From positions 14,797,931-14,861,930 of the forward strand of contig NC_049982.1 of assembly GCF_000003815.2 (NCBI RefSeq): a stretch of 64,000 bases of DNA, given 5' to 3'. Of this stretch, positions 62,989-64,000 are shown piece after piece. Made by a program: the position numbers and the translations under genes. Below the pieces are notes generated by a model that made no database searches, had not been told where the DNA came from, and saw nothing but the letters and a program-made list of their open reading frames with translations. This stretch comes from Branchiostoma floridae (Eukaryota; Chordata; Leptocardii; Amphioxiformes; Branchiostomatidae). Positions within the stretch are counted from its first letter, which is position 1. Each line of letters starts with the position of its first letter.

Positions 62989-62997
62989 AAAAATGAG

Positions 62998-64000
62998 TTT
63001 CTGTGCTAAAGCTCCAAACTTCATCATCTTTGATCACACACACCTGGCAATAATCAAGGTCACCCACAGAAAGCACTTTATCAGGAAGGAGCTGTCATGA
63101 CATATGCTTTTCCTGAGATCCTATCAGGCCCACAAATATGTTCCCAATCCCAAGTGGCAAAGACTTATCTGTGTCCCCCTTATCAGAAAAAGCATTATTA
63201 CAGAAGGGTAAGTACTTTGATCACTCAAGAGATCTGGAGATACAAGTAAGATAAGGACATTCCCTGCAGTCCTCTTGGGTTCAATGAAGTCAGTGTTTAT
63301 AAACACCATTTAGCTTATTTAAGCTTAAACCGATTCATCCCTGGTGTCAGTTAAGGATTATGAGGCTGAAACTGATACTGAAAGTCATAATACATACATG
63401 GACATACAAATGATGGTTGTAGGTAGATTGGGTGTTTTCATTTTTTCTTGTGGTATGAAGAACTACCTGCCCTCCATATAAGATTTGTGTATGTGATATA
63501 TGACAGCAAAATTTCTGCTCAGTAATCCTTGTACCCATCCCATTGGGAGTTCCTGGTATCTCACATCCAGGGTTAGGTGCTGAGGCCAGGGATTGTTGCC
63601 CACCCACCCAGGCCATCAGTGAATCAACAGGAATTTTTGCACTGTTGCTGATTTCAATTACTTCAATATCCAGCTCAGAAAAGCCAGCTGGAAACGCAGA
63701 ACAAAATGCAAATGCCTTTATCATCTGATAAAAGAAGTTGGTGGCTGTAATCTATTCTGAAGGATAAGCAACTTGAGGACACCAAGCTGCATTGCCATTT
63801 CAGTTTCCTTCTCTACTCCAATCACCATTCCTCCCACCCCCACAATCCAGGAGTTTCCCACTTTCTGATCCACCCTCCATTGATTTCCATTGATGATAAA
63901 GCCTTAAGTAGGAAATTAAATCCCACCAAGATTAACTCCACAGAGGTGAGTAACCCTGCCTGTCCAAATTGCCTCCATTGAGACTTATTTATTAGATATA
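62998..64000. other. AT-rich non-coding DNA
   Basis: No exon supported. Two opposite frames at 63347-63724 and 63543-63728 overlap and have no domain. Confidence 0.45.

Noticed and set aside
1-64000. CRISPR arrays, prokaryotic operons or defence systems
   Set aside because: Direct repeats here are tandem or transposon-derived, the gene content is animal, and no regular repeat-spacer pattern exists.

Overview
This is an animal nuclear genome window, most likely from a lancelet (Branchiostoma). It is AT-rich, nearly gene-free at the level of open reading frames, and has two runs of N (5362-6113 and 28075-28865). Short miniature inverted-repeat transposons (MITEs) are scattered through it. The one gene I can identify with confidence is an intronless chordate-type nanos homologue on the minus strand (38585-39469). 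It has both CCHC zinc knuckles and an N-terminal CNOT1-binding motif. The lancelet assignment is an inference from the nanos type, the MITE style and the compact mosaic genome; a database search would settle it.

Layout. Positions 1 to about 17,450 and about 41,000 to 64,000 are AT-rich and strongly CpG-poor, with no recognisable exon. They hold a few patches that keep CpGs and homeodomain-like motifs and may be regulatory (about 10.0, 13.2, 43.9, 52.6, 53.6, 56.0 and 57.7 kb). Between them, about 17.45-41.0 kb is CpG-normal to CpG-rich. It carries nanos, most of the transposons, a tandem array with a ~150-bp unit (about 24.6-25.2 kb) and several microsatellites. In invertebrates with mosaic methylation, CpG loss marks transcribed gene bodies, so I infer that the two flanks may be introns of large genes. 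These genes would start near the edges of the CpG-rich block. The left edge has CCAAT, YY1 and E2F motifs oriented for leftward transcription (about 18.6-18.1 kb). The right edge has a CRE and an inverted CCAAT box (about 40.7-40.9 kb).

Mobile DNA. At least eight small elements share a design: terminal inverted repeats beginning 5'-TA followed by (C/G/A), then CCT or TCT, flanked by 9-bp direct repeats. Three of these target duplications are perfect (27950-29082, 32336-32401, 62853-62988). They fall into several TIR subfamilies, some nested in one another, yet look like one superfamily. A different 663-bp element (44495-45157) has GGT-starting TIRs built from repeated GTCCCC/GTCCTC motifs and an 8-bp target duplication. 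A tRNA-derived SINE-like sequence lies at about 61.6 kb.

Gene function. Nanos acts with Pumilio and recruits the CCR4-NOT deadenylase to repress mRNAs in the germ line. No other gene here can be linked to it from sequence alone. I found no prokaryote-like operon, CRISPR array or defence system.
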